Source: Cyclobacteriaceae bacterium
Lineage (GTDB): Bacteria > Bacteroidota > Bacteroidia > Cytophagales > Cyclobacteriaceae
DNA: 64,000 nucleotides
Direction: 5' to 3'
Assembly: GCA_019638285.1 (NCBI GenBank)
Contig: JAHBUB010000003.1
Span: 124,001 to 188,000 of the forward strand
Below are positions 52,944-61,908 of this stretch, piece by piece. Within the stretch, counting starts at the first letter, position 1, and each line of letters starts with the position of its first letter. A program made the position numbers and the translations under genes. The notes beneath the pieces were generated by a model that saw only the letters and a program-made list of their open reading frames with translations, ran no database searches and was not told where the DNA came from.

Positions 52944-55787
52944 TTAATTTTCGATAGAGATCTCATATTCGCCCCGCACCGTTCTGCCATCAATTGCCAA
53001 TCCCTCCACCACCACCCGATAAATGCCTTCGAGGTCGGCACTGTAAAACGATATCACCGCACTCCCATTGGAATCGGTCGTAATGTTCGGCTCCCAATGA
53101 ATGGTAGTTCTTAGATCGGTAGTAGTTGCAGACTTATTTTTAGCGTAAGAAGGGGCTGGAAATGGCTCCACCTTTTGGTATCCTTGTATAGCAATGGTTT
53201 GCATATCCGGGTACCGATCACTGACTGTTTCTTTTGCATAAACGCCTGTGTTTTTGGTATAGATAATAATTGCACCATTGGTACCCCGCGTGCCCAGAAG
53301 TGAAACAGCACTGGTAATGATCTCCACCCGCTCTACCGTGGAGGTAGGTATAGCAGATATATAATTGGCAATAGAAATTTTGGGATCTCCTCCGAAGGGA
53401 ACACCATCTACAATCAGCAACGGTTCGGGTGAGGACAAACCTGCACCCATGGTAGAGGAGCCACCGCGTAATCGCACCCTGTATGTATCCTGATTGTTTT
53501 CGTCCCATCCATAGGCTACCCTTAAGCCGGGTACCTTTCCCTGCAAGGCCTGAATAAGGTTGCTACCGGTAAAGACCTGCTGTAAGTCTTCACCCTCCAC
53601 GGTGTAATCTGGTTTGCCATATAGGCTTGCCGATTTAGGATCATAATTTTCTATTCTTGAACCCCTTATCGTTACATCTCTTAACAATCGCGTATCCGCG
53701 TCAGGAGTATAATTGGTAATGGGTACCTGAATGGTATTCATATCTTTGATTTGCAGGGGCAAAGGCGGTGGTATAAAATCAATAGTGGGGAAATCACGAG
53801 GAAGAAGACTGAATTCCCCGTAGGGCTTCCCTTTTTTCGTAAGTGCCTGAAATCCAAAACTCAACTTATCGCTAAAATTTAAACCAGCTATCTTAAATTC
53901 ACCCTGCTTATCAGTTTTTACTGGGATGACGGTATTGAATTCGCGTTGCACTACGGAAATATCCGTGGATTGCGGTTTTCCCTTGTCGTCCACAAAGACT
54001 CCTGTGAATTGTATACCTCTTTCCACTGGATAATTCACTTCAAAGTCGGCATTGATCGGTCGCACGTTGTCTTTCATTGTAAAATCAAGAATGGTGGACT
54101 GCTCCGAAACATTTTTCACAAGTACAGCATCCGTTACTGATACCGATAAATTGGTAACAACCGGCAGACCTTGCTGATTAGTGATTTGAATGCCTAACCT
54201 AATTGAGTCTCGGGTGTTATAAATTTTCTTGTTGGCCTTGAAATGTACCAATAGGGAAGTAGTATCCTGCTCCACCTCTTCATCCAACACCTTGTCAGTA
54301 ACACTTAAGACAGGTAATGGCTTTACAAAGAATGTTTCCGATCCGTAGTTGCGCATCCAATTGGTATAAGCCCGCAAGAAATAATCCCCTTTGGGGGTGG
54401 AGTCAGGTAAATCAATGTGTCCGATGGCAGTGGCACTGTCAATCCGTAGGTACTCCCTTGCGATACAAATTTTCTTTTCGTTGATCAGTTCCACGTAGAG
54501 TACTTTACTGAGCGAATCCAGCAGCTCATTGTCTTGGTATAACATAGATGCTTTCATCCATATTCTTTCCCCGGGATAGTAATATGGTTTGTCGGTCTGT
54601 ACATAGGTAAATTCCTGCATACGCCTGTACTTACTCCAACCAGATAGTTTGGGAAATATGCGTACAGAGGCATTGCCTACTTCCACACTGGGAGTGAAGT
54701 TAACGGGTAGTAGATCGGCCACACGGGAGGTGCTCATGGCCCCTGAAGTAACGAAATCTATGGAATTGAGCACTACACCATTTTCACTCACTGTAAGTTG
54801 TCCCTTGTCTACCTCCAGCCAACTCACCTGAAAAGGCACGTCCTTATAGTATTTTTTAGTTGCATACTCGTTGGTGTAATGAACTTCCAACCTCGGAGGC
54901 AGCTTAATGGTATACTCTCCGGGATACTTCCCTTTTTTAACTATGTTTTCGGTGTCAAATTTGATAACGGATTTGTTAAGTTCATTTGTAAATACATCAG
55001 TTCGTGACGATGAGGCATATCCTGGTTTTTCTATGTACAAGCGGAACCCCTCCAATTCAGCACGACCTTCTACAAGTGCTTTAAATAGATGGCGCTCTGA
55101 CCCGTAATAGGTCTCAATGCGATTCTTCCTCCAGGTGATGGCTTGCTTGGTTTCCAGTGGCTCAGCTTCTTCAAATCGGAATTGTCCTACTATCTGATAT
55201 TTTTCCGAACTGGCGCTGAAATTGGTCATGTAGAAGTAGATTCTGTACCCCAATCCATAGTTGAATATTTCTATTGGTTCCGATGCGGAGGCCTCTATGG
55301 AAGTCTTCGAGGAGTTTTCAGAAAAGTTGATCACCCACGGGTTTTGAATCTTACAATTTTCAGAGTTGTTGTTTTCTCCAAGAAAAAACTTCTCAAAACT
55401 TTTAAATTTCTTATCCCAATCCTTGTCCCTTTTTCCACTTACCTGCACTTCCTCCATTTCTTCTGGTTTTTGCGTCAGCGCAATATTTCCAGCAGATACG
55501 GTGGCACCCTCTGCGACATAAAACCTAATGATGCGCGGACTGTAACCCACGTAACTAAACACGATATCATTAAATCCGGGCTGAAGGTGCTTTAATTCAA
55601 AGGCACCATTTTGATCAGCAGAAGTGCCGATAGTAGTATTATTAACAAAGATATTGGCAAAAGGTAAAGGCTCACGAGAGGTGGAGTCAATGGCCACTCC
55701 ATGGACAATCCCCTTTTCCTGTCCCAGGCAAGCAGAGGTGCTTATTCCCAGCATACCCAGGAGAATATATATTAACCTCAATCTCAT
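52944..55787 (-). CDS. large exported protein: carboxypeptidase-regulatory-like domain, macroglobulin-like domains and TonB plug
   Basis: 947 residues with an N-terminal export signal (about 1-22; CLGQ). A carboxypeptidase-regulatory-like beta domain (about 27-110) is followed by a long low-homology region, an MG2-like segment (about 400-490, with FTYVQTDKPYYYPGERIWMKA), more beta domains, and a TonB plug-like domain at about 720-850 (YTVEGEDLQQVFTGSNLIQALQGKVPGL, TVERVEIIT). It ends after an alpha-macroglobulin-like ISFYSADLEGIYRVVVEGL strand without a 22-strand barrel. So it is plug-bearing but not a pore. It probably sits on the outer membrane in contact with a partner receptor or protease (inference). 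Confidence 0.8.
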   Translation of the reverse strand: MRLRLIYILLGMLGISTSACLGQEKGIVHGVAIDSTSREPLPFANIFVNNTTIGTSADQNGAFELKHLQPGFNDIVFSYVGYSPRIIRFYVAEGATVSAGNIALTQKPEEMEEVQVSGKRDKDWDKKFKSFEKFFLGENNNSENCKIQNPWVINFSENSSKTSIEASASEPIEIFNYGLGYRIYFYMTNFSASSEKYQIVGQFRFEEAEPLETKQAITWRKNRIETYYGSERHLFKALVEGRAELEGFRLYIEKPGYASSSRTDVFTNELNKSVIKFDTENIVKKGKYPGEYTIKLPPRLEVHYTNEYATKKYYKDVPFQVSWLEVDKGQLTVSENGVVLNSIDFVTSGAMSTSRVADLLPVNFTPSVEVGNASVRIFPKLSGWSKYRRMQEFTYVQTDKPYYYPGERIWMKASMLYQDNELLDSLSKVLYVELINEKKICIAREYLRIDSATAIGHIDLPDSTPKGDYFLRAYTNWMRNYGSETFFVKPLPVLSVTDKVLDEEVEQDTTSLLVHFKANKKIYNTRDSIRLGIQITNQQGLPVVTNLSVSVTDAVLVKNVSEQSTILDFTMKDNVRPINADFEVNYPVERGIQFTGVFVDDKGKPQSTDISVVQREFNTVIPVKTDKQGEFKIAGLNFSDKLSFGFQALTKKGKPYGEFSLLPRDFPTIDFIPPPLPLQIKDMNTIQVPITNYTPDADTRLLRDVTIRGSRIENYDPKSASLYGKPDYTVEGEDLQQVFTGSNLIQALQGKVPGLRVAYGWDENNQDTYRVRLRGGSSTMGAGLSSPEPLLIVDGVPFGGDPKISIANYISAIPTSTVERVEIITSAVSLLGTRGTNGAIIIYTKNTGVYAKETVSDRYPDMQTIAIQGYQKVEPFPAPSYAKNKSATTTDLRTTIHWEPNITTDSNGSAVISFYSADLEGIYRVVVEGLAIDGRTVRGEYEISIEN

Positions 55788-55989
55788 TTTAATTCTAACT
55801 GTTGGCGACTAATATAATCTGATTTTATGGCAGCTTGCTTACCCAAAAAGTGGTATTTTATTATTGTAAGCACGCAAACCCAATGAAGGTTTTATTTTTT
55901 GATATAGCAGTTGTTACTTTTATTGTTCAGTGCTTATACGTATGAACCCATCAGCTGGTTATGCGGCTAATCATTGGGCCTATTAAGCA

Positions 55990-57885
55990 CTAGGGTTGAC
56001 TTTCCCTTACAATAAATACAGGGATCTCCACACGATGTCGCACCGTGTCTACTGTAGTGCCAAATATCAAATCTTTGATAAAATTGTGGCCGTGGGCTCC
56101 CATCACGAGCAAGTCCGCATTGAACTCTTTCACCATAGCAGGGATCCTTCTTTTAGGATTTCCGTAACCTATTTTTATCTCTACCTCATATCCTTTTTCA
56201 ATCAATTGACTGGCATAATTCTGCAAGGCTGCATTATCCACACTTGATTCCTTGTCGGCAATGGAGCTTCCATATACCATCGCTCCGGCAGTTTCCACCA
56301 CATGGATGAGCAGGTAACTGGCCATAGTTCCTCCTTGTGCCAAAGCACTTTGTATTGCAGTGGAATCTACACTGGTAAAATCGATTGCAACGGCAATTCG
56401 GTTATAAATAGGTTTGTTGATATTTTCCAATGTTACTGCTGTTCCATGCGGTATTCGTGATGCCTTGTCAAGACTTCTTCTGTCGATCAATGGTTTGAAT
56501 GTAATATAAACGAGAAGGACAGCAGCTGCAATACATACGGGTATCACGGTAACCAAAATTATCCAAGGATCTTCGGCTTCCTTTAACCACCCGGTGACTT
56601 CATTGATTACCAGTTGCACATTCAATCCGATAATCACTATTGCGATGGTCCATGCAAGAATTTTTACCCACATCTTATTGGCAAACACCCCCATTTTCAC
56701 CTTATCACTTGTAAAGTGAATAAGAGGTATAATGGCGAATCCTAACTGCAAACTGAGTATAACCTGACTCAACACCAGCAAGGGGCCTGTTTCCCTTTCA
56801 CCGTACAAAAGGATGACGATGTATGCAGGGATGATGGCAATTAAGCGGGTAATGAGCCTCCTGAGCCATGGAGCGATCCGAATGTGCAGATAACCCTCCA
56901 TGACAATTTGCCCTGACAGTGTTCCTGTGATAGTAGAACTTTGACCTGCGGCTAAAAGCGCGACCCCAAATAGGATAGGCGCTAGTTCTGTGCCTAACAA
57001 TGGCGCCAGCAATTGATGGGCATCCTGTATTTCGGCCACTTCAAACATACCTGCTTTAAAAAAAGTAGAGGCAGCCAGCACGAGGATGGCTGCATTGACA
57101 AAAAAGGCTGCGTTGAGGGCAATGGTTGAATCAATCAGATTGTATTTTAATGCTGACCAAATCCCTTTTTCAGTAGAAGAATCAATTCTTCGGGTTTGCA
57201 CCAATGAGGAGTGGAGGTACAGATTATGTGGCATTACGGTAGCTCCTATAATTCCGATAGCGATATAAAGTGCGGTATCGTTGGGTAAAGAAGGGATAAA
57301 TCCTATCATTAATTCACTCATGTTGGGTTTTGCCAATATCATTTCCACGAGGAATGCGCCACCAATTACCGCCACCAGCGCTACAATGAAGGCCTCCATT
57401 TTGCGCATGCCAAAACTGTGAAGCACCAGGATGAGAAGGGTATCCAACACGGTCAAAGACACCCCCCATATCAATGGAAGTCCAAATAGAAGTTGCAAGC
57501 CGATGGCCATTCCGAGTACCTCTGCCAGGTCGGTAGCGGCAATGGCTATCTCGGCCATCAGCCAAAGGGCATAATTTACTCCTGGCCTATATTCTTCACG
57601 TGATGCTTGTGCCAAATCGAGCTGACGTACTACACCTAATCTTGCACTCAGGCTCTGCAGCAAAAGCGCCATTAGGTTTGACATTAGCAATACCCAAATC
57701 AATGTATATCCAAATTGGCTACCACCTGCAATATCGGTGGCCCAATTGCCCGGATCCATATAGCCAACACTCACTAAATAAGCAGGCCCCATAAATGCCC
57801 ATAACTTGCGCCAGCCTTTGCGGCTGGATGCCTCTACAGAGGCGTGTACTTCACTTAATGATTTTCTTCCTTCTTCCATGTGCAT
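55990..57885 (-). CDS. mntH: NRAMP manganese transporter with C-terminal universal-stress domain
   Basis: Proton-coupled Mn2+ (or Fe2+) importer. First helix motif DPGNW (Asp44-Asn47) and the sixth-helix motif MPHN (Met218-Asn221) carry the metal ligands. Eleven helices run to about 450; an extra domain of about 140 residues (490-630) is a universal stress protein fold, ending AHGHNFIKDLIFGTTVDTVRHRVEIPVFIVRE, the usual USP signature with GxxG/HGxN. One base separates the start from the mntR stop, so they are one operon. Confidence 0.92.
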   Translation of the reverse strand: MHMEEGRKSLSEVHASVEASSRKGWRKLWAFMGPAYLVSVGYMDPGNWATDIAGGSQFGYTLIWVLLMSNLMALLLQSLSARLGVVRQLDLAQASREEYRPGVNYALWLMAEIAIAATDLAEVLGMAIGLQLLFGLPLIWGVSLTVLDTLLILVLHSFGMRKMEAFIVALVAVIGGAFLVEMILAKPNMSELMIGFIPSLPNDTALYIAIGIIGATVMPHNLYLHSSLVQTRRIDSSTEKGIWSALKYNLIDSTIALNAAFFVNAAILVLAASTFFKAGMFEVAEIQDAHQLLAPLLGTELAPILFGVALLAAGQSSTITGTLSGQIVMEGYLHIRIAPWLRRLITRLIAIIPAYIVILLYGERETGPLLVLSQVILSLQLGFAIIPLIHFTSDKVKMGVFANKMWVKILAWTIAIVIIGLNVQLVINEVTGWLKEAEDPWIILVTVIPVCIAAAVLLVYITFKPLIDRRSLDKASRIPHGTAVTLENINKPIYNRIAVAIDFTSVDSTAIQSALAQGGTMASYLLIHVVETAGAMVYGSSIADKESSVDNAALQNYASQLIEKGYEVEIKIGYGNPKRRIPAMVKEFNADLLVMGAHGHNFIKDLIFGTTVDTVRHRVEIPVFIVRESQP

Positions 57886-57886
57886 A

Positions 57887-58543
57887 TCATTCAGTGACTA
57901 AAATGTTTTTAGAAACTTCTTTGGAGATAAATGCTTTTTGATTATTTACAATCACTTCCATGGATTCATCATAGGCCTCTTTACTGATTACCTGAATTTT
58001 CTTTCCAGGCTTGGCGCCTATCTTTTCCAGGTACTTTAAAAAAGCCGAATCAGAATCTTTCACAGCTACAATGGTTCCTTTGTACCCTTCCTTCACCTGG
58101 TCCATCGGCAGTTGAGGTTTAATAGTGATTTTCCCTTTTCCATTTGGGATGGGGTCGCCATGTGGGTCTACGGTAGGATAACCCAAAAATTTGTCCAGCT
58201 TTTCAATGAGTTGTGTTGACCTAATGTGTTCGAGTTGCTCCGCAACCTCATGCACCTCATCCCAGGTAAAGTCGAGTTTCTGTACGAGAAATGTTTCCCA
58301 TAACCTGTGCTTTCGGATTACTTGCAAGGCCTGACTTTTACCCTTGGCCGTGATGTTTACTCCATAATACTTTTTGTAAGAAATCAGACTTTTGGCCGAA
58401 AGCTTTTTGATCATGTCTGTGACAGAGGCAGCTTTTGTATTCATTGAGTCTGCCAATGCGTTGGTAAGCACCTCTTTTTCCCCATCTTCAGACAGGTGGT
58501 AAATGGCTTTTAGATAGTTCTCTTCAGCGAGGCTCAGTGTCAT
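57887..58543 (-). CDS. mntR: DtxR/MntR-family manganese-dependent regulator (copy 2)
   Basis: 218 residues: winged helix (EENYLKAIYHLS, TDMIKKLSAKSLISYKKYYGVNITAKG), metal-binding domain with DEVHEVAEQLEHIRS (the Glu-His ligand cluster), and a C-terminal FeoA-like domain. Co-transcribed with mntH. The promoter has a perfect palindrome between -33 and -7. It is thus the manganese sensor that represses mntH when Mn2+ is ample (inference from family and context). Paralogue at 7525-8184. Confidence 0.92.
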   Translation of the reverse strand: MTLSLAEENYLKAIYHLSEDGEKEVLTNALADSMNTKAASVTDMIKKLSAKSLISYKKYYGVNITAKGKSQALQVIRKHRLWETFLVQKLDFTWDEVHEVAEQLEHIRSTQLIEKLDKFLGYPTVDPHGDPIPNGKGKITIKPQLPMDQVKEGYKGTIVAVKDSDSAFLKYLEKIGAKPGKKIQVISKEAYDESMEVIVNNQKAFISKEVSKNILVTE

Positions 58544-58565
58544 TCGTATCCAAATCTTTCTTATT

Positions 58566-58573
58566 CAAAGTTA
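58566..58573 (-). promoter_or_regulatory. -7 promoter element of mntR-mntH
   Basis: TAACTTTG on the minus strand, exact TAnnTTTG, 23 bases before the ATG. The palindromic operator lies four bases upstream of it. Confidence 0.65.
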
Positions 58574-58577
58574 TATA

Positions 58578-58593
58578 TTTAGACTTGTCTAAA
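58578..58593. promoter_or_regulatory. MntR-type operator, perfect palindrome
   Basis: A 16-base perfect palindrome with arms TTTAGAC and GTCTAAA about a two-base centre, 35 bases before the mntR start and overlapping the region between the -33 and -7 boxes. Bound regulator would block polymerase. The site at 8242-8255 matches it at 11 of the central 14 positions. Confidence 0.7.
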
Positions 58594-58610
58594 AAAATAA
58601 TTAGATACAA

Positions 58611-60659
58611 TTACTCCCGAATGGCCTGCAAGGATGCCTCAATGGCATACAAAATGTCTTTGTTAGTGCTTTCCTTTTGAATCTTGAGTAGTATTGGCTC
58701 AGCTACCTTAGCATCCTTTCCATTCTTGCCCAACAGCACCACCAATTTATAGCGAAGCCCTCCATCATGAATGGTAGTATTCTTCAATCGATTGATCAAC
58801 GGCTGTATGGCGGGTTTGCCAATCTTTGCAATGGCCTCCTCCGAATTATCATTTTCCATGTAGTTGTAACTCGTCAACATGCTGATCATATAGTCGATGG
58901 CTTTCGGATCCCTTGTTTGGATATTACCAAGGACTTTGATGCCATAGGATTGTATCGTGATAAGCTGCTCCTTGTTTTCAAGTGATCGCTTTTCAAACAA
59001 TGCAACAAGGGTCCTCTCCAAGGCTTCGGGTTTTTCACCCATTTGAACCAGCAATTTCATAATACGTTCCTGCTCTTTAAGATCATTCCCTTTTAATATT
59101 TGGTCTGCTTCTTCCATGCTTGGAATAACACCTGGAACGGGGATATCATAAGCAAGACAGAAGTTGATTCGATCCTCCTGTTGGCTGGGGTAGGGTGTCG
59201 CTGTGGCGTATTGACTGAATAAATCCTTACAAAGCGCAATCAGTAACTGGAGATCACTCGCTGGGTACCCTCTTTTTGTTTCTTCATTTTGTTGGTCGAT
59301 CGACTTATTTCCAGATTTGTTTTCTTTCAATCTAAAATTATAGGCAAAGTCATAAAGCTTTTCACCATTCTTATCACCCTGGAAATTTCGGAAGTAAGCT
59401 GCAACCCAACGAAGTACTTGCGTTTTTGTGGCAGGATTCTCTTCGGCTTTGTACATACGGTTTAGATAGAGCAAGTGGTTGCTCACACTATGGGCACTCT
59501 CTTCGCCCAATTTGCCAGCATACTTTCCGTAGGTGTATATCAATAGCTCCTGGTGCTTACCCAGGCCTTGCATCATTTGGTAAAAAGCCAGGTCATAACT
59601 GGTGGGTTGGGGTAATCCTAATTTTTGTGAATTGACCAACCCAAAATACTCATCAATTCTGTTTTTGGAGGTGGGAATATTCGAGGCATCAAATACAGGG
59701 TCCAGGTAGCGATACAGCCAGAACTCCACACGGGTTAAGGCAGACAACACAATATTCCATTCTTTGGCGTTCAGGTCGTGGTCTTTGCAGAGAAAGCGAA
59801 TAATTTCACTCGCACGGTCATCCTTTGACGGTAGTGCTATGCCATCCAATGTCTTTAAGAGAAATTCTCTGTAGCCCAGATGGTCTATTTTGTAGCGTGT
59901 GAACGCATACATCACCTCATAATGAAGTTTTCCGCATAGGTTATCGAACGGAGTTTTCATCGCTTCTGTGGCTATTTGATCGATCTTCTCAGCGGAGGAG
60001 AGGTCATCTAATAGTAGCTTTATTTCCTTTATTCGCAGCTGGCATATTTCTTCCTCGGATAGTTCAGGTTTTGAGGTTTCCGTTATTACCTTAATGGTAG
60101 TGGTGGATCCGGTTGTTCCTTGGGTTGTTGCAGATGTATTATTCGATGGACTCTCAGGAAATAGTGTTTTAATGTTTTTACTCATTTTAATCCTGCCCGA
60201 ATAGGTACTTAGTATTTCACCGGAAGTCGCATCAATGAGTCGCCCGCTTATATCCACATAAGACTTTAGTTTGGTATAGGTACCGGAAAACAAAGCGTCT
60301 ATAGGGAGCAATTCTCCTATTCTAATTGCCTCGCTGGGTTTCATCATACCAGACAGCATTAACTCATTCTCTTTAAAAATGGCATCCAGTCGGCTTCGTT
60401 CGAAGACCTTAAACTGGCTGGTATTTTCTGACATCTTTCCAATGATGATCTCCGTAAGGTATTCACCAAAGGTATTTTTGTAATCATTGCTTTGTACTGA
60501 CGAGGTAAATGGGACGATGGCCAGGCGGATGGGCTTTGTAGGCAAGTTTATCTCAGATAGCTTCTCTACCAGGTCATCAACTGCCTTAAGTTGGGTTTTA
60601 GATTTTTGCGCCAAAGCCACCTGGCTACACAATGCCAATAACAGAAATATCCTTTTCAT
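58611..60659 (-). CDS. CsgG-like envelope protein with HEAT repeats
   Basis: 682 residues with a signal peptide (about 1-17). Residues about 30-190 resemble CsgG/FlgO: RLAIVPFTSSV, EYLTEIIIGKMSENTSQFKVFERSRLDAIF, LFSGTYTKLKSYVDISGRLIDATSGEILSTYSG. A low-complexity Thr/Ser linker follows, then helical repeats (about 215-680) of HEAT type: IIRFLCKDHDL, KAIDYMISMLTSYN, KPAIQPLINRL, KDAKVAEPILLKI. So a curli-type assembly-like domain is tethered to a protein-protein scaffold. Role unknown; secretion or envelope stress is a guess. Confidence 0.75.
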   Translation of the reverse strand: MKRIFLLLALCSQVALAQKSKTQLKAVDDLVEKLSEINLPTKPIRLAIVPFTSSVQSNDYKNTFGEYLTEIIIGKMSENTSQFKVFERSRLDAIFKENELMLSGMMKPSEAIRIGELLPIDALFSGTYTKLKSYVDISGRLIDATSGEILSTYSGRIKMSKNIKTLFPESPSNNTSATTQGTTGSTTTIKVITETSKPELSEEEICQLRIKEIKLLLDDLSSAEKIDQIATEAMKTPFDNLCGKLHYEVMYAFTRYKIDHLGYREFLLKTLDGIALPSKDDRASEIIRFLCKDHDLNAKEWNIVLSALTRVEFWLYRYLDPVFDASNIPTSKNRIDEYFGLVNSQKLGLPQPTSYDLAFYQMMQGLGKHQELLIYTYGKYAGKLGEESAHSVSNHLLYLNRMYKAEENPATKTQVLRWVAAYFRNFQGDKNGEKLYDFAYNFRLKENKSGNKSIDQQNEETKRGYPASDLQLLIALCKDLFSQYATATPYPSQQEDRINFCLAYDIPVPGVIPSMEEADQILKGNDLKEQERIMKLLVQMGEKPEALERTLVALFEKRSLENKEQLITIQSYGIKVLGNIQTRDPKAIDYMISMLTSYNYMENDNSEEAIAKIGKPAIQPLINRLKNTTIHDGGLRYKLVVLLGKNGKDAKVAEPILLKIQKESTNKDILYAIEASLQAIRE

Positions 60660-60702
60660 AAATAGAGCGACCAGAGGCTAAAGATAAGTTTTCTGTATTT
60701 GG

Positions 60703-61794
60703 CTAGCCTAGCAATTGAGCGATCAATCTTCTGAATTTTTCGGTCTCCCACTCCAGTCCTTCAATAGGGTGGGGATAGAAGTTCTTGTTTATCATTTCCT
60801 CCAATAGATTATCCCCATGAACATCTACAACCAGACCTGCCTGATTTTGGATTACCCATGGAGCGAAGCCCTGATTTTGCCAGGTGAGCATAGGCAGTTG
60901 ATAAGCCATGTACTCATACAATTTAGTGGGTATGGAACCAGCGGTATGCGGGGAAGGTGGATAGTAAATAATGCCAAAGTGCGCCTGGCGAATTTCTATC
61001 AGTATTTCTGCGTGAGGGACCAAATTATTGAATCCTATCAAGGAGACCCATGGTTTGTCCTTCAAGATATCAGTCACCTTTTCTCTTATGGCAGGTATTG
61101 CACAATAACCAACGATGCGTAGCCGCACCCTGCCATCCACACGATGTAACTTTTGGGCCAAAGCAATGGCCTCAAAAATTCCGGTGCTGGAGGCAATAGT
61201 TCCACTGAAAAGGAGATTGATTTGAAGTTGGTTGGGATGACGAATAATGCCTTTTGGAAGCACAGTTTTATTTGCCAGCACCGTGTATCGATCACCTATA
61301 AAGGACAGTTCATTTTCGTAGGCTTTCTCAGCTAAAATAAAGTGATGAAATAGGGGAGCAGTGACTCTTTCTTTGAGCCTGACCCATAATGCAAGTGGTC
61401 TTCTTACGACCCATGGGAAAGCTTCAGCATAAAGGATATTTCGGTAGTAGTTTTCACGGATATCATACACAATTTTGCAACCAAATAATATTCTGTTTGC
61501 AATACTAACTATCAACAACTCATGGGTATTAACAATCAACAGTGATGGTTTTACTTTAATCGTTATAAATAGTATTTTGAAGGGTAGCAACCAGCGCCCG
61601 ATACTTAACCTTTGCACTGGTTTCAGGCCTATAAATTGAATACCCTTATAAGCAGGTATACTATTTGTGGCCTGCCCTATGACACAAATATTGTAAGTGC
61701 TATCGCAAGACAAACTCACTCCCAATTTTTCAAACATGCGAGTGTCATCCAACGGTTTTAAGGTGGAGGCGATAACGATTTTTTGCTGCTTCAC
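60703..61794 (-). CDS. GT4-type glycosyltransferase
   Basis: 363 residues with the two Rossmann domains of GT-B transferases: N-terminal KIVIASTLKPLDDTRMFEKLG, and a C-terminal domain with LLFSGTIASSTGIFEAIALAQKL and the nucleotide-sugar loop EIRQAHFGIIYYPPSPHTAGSIPTKLYEYMAYQLPMLT. The catalytic E-x7-E-like stretch is EYMAYQLP. Donor and acceptor are unknown; probably lipopolysaccharide or exopolysaccharide. Divergent from dapD. Confidence 0.8.
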   Translation of the reverse strand: MKQQKIVIASTLKPLDDTRMFEKLGVSLSCDSTYNICVIGQATNSIPAYKGIQFIGLKPVQRLSIGRWLLPFKILFITIKVKPSLLIVNTHELLIVSIANRILFGCKIVYDIRENYYRNILYAEAFPWVVRRPLALWVRLKERVTAPLFHHFILAEKAYENELSFIGDRYTVLANKTVLPKGIIRHPNQLQINLLFSGTIASSTGIFEAIALAQKLHRVDGRVRLRIVGYCAIPAIREKVTDILKDKPWVSLIGFNNLVPHAEILIEIRQAHFGIIYYPPSPHTAGSIPTKLYEYMAYQLPMLTWQNQGFAPWVIQNQAGLVVDVHGDNLLEEMINKNFYPHPIEGLEWETEKFRRLIAQLLG

Positions 61795-61871
61795 AAAGGA
61801 GTTAGTTTATCACGAAAATTGTTCTTTTCTGTGTAAGTAGAAAATTACTCATTGAACTATAGAAGTACGCT

Positions 61872-61879
61872 TATATTTG
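61872..61879 (+). promoter_or_regulatory. -7 promoter element of dapD
   Basis: TATATTTG, fitting TAnnTTTG, 29 bases before the ATG; a TTG at 61852-61854 lies 17 bases upstream. Confidence 0.45.
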
Positions 61880-61908
61880 AACCTAAAGGTTAACAAAATA
61901 AGATATAA

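Noticed and set aside
55143-55595. plus-strand frame of 150 codons
   Set aside because: Antisense shadow of the large plug/MG-domain gene.
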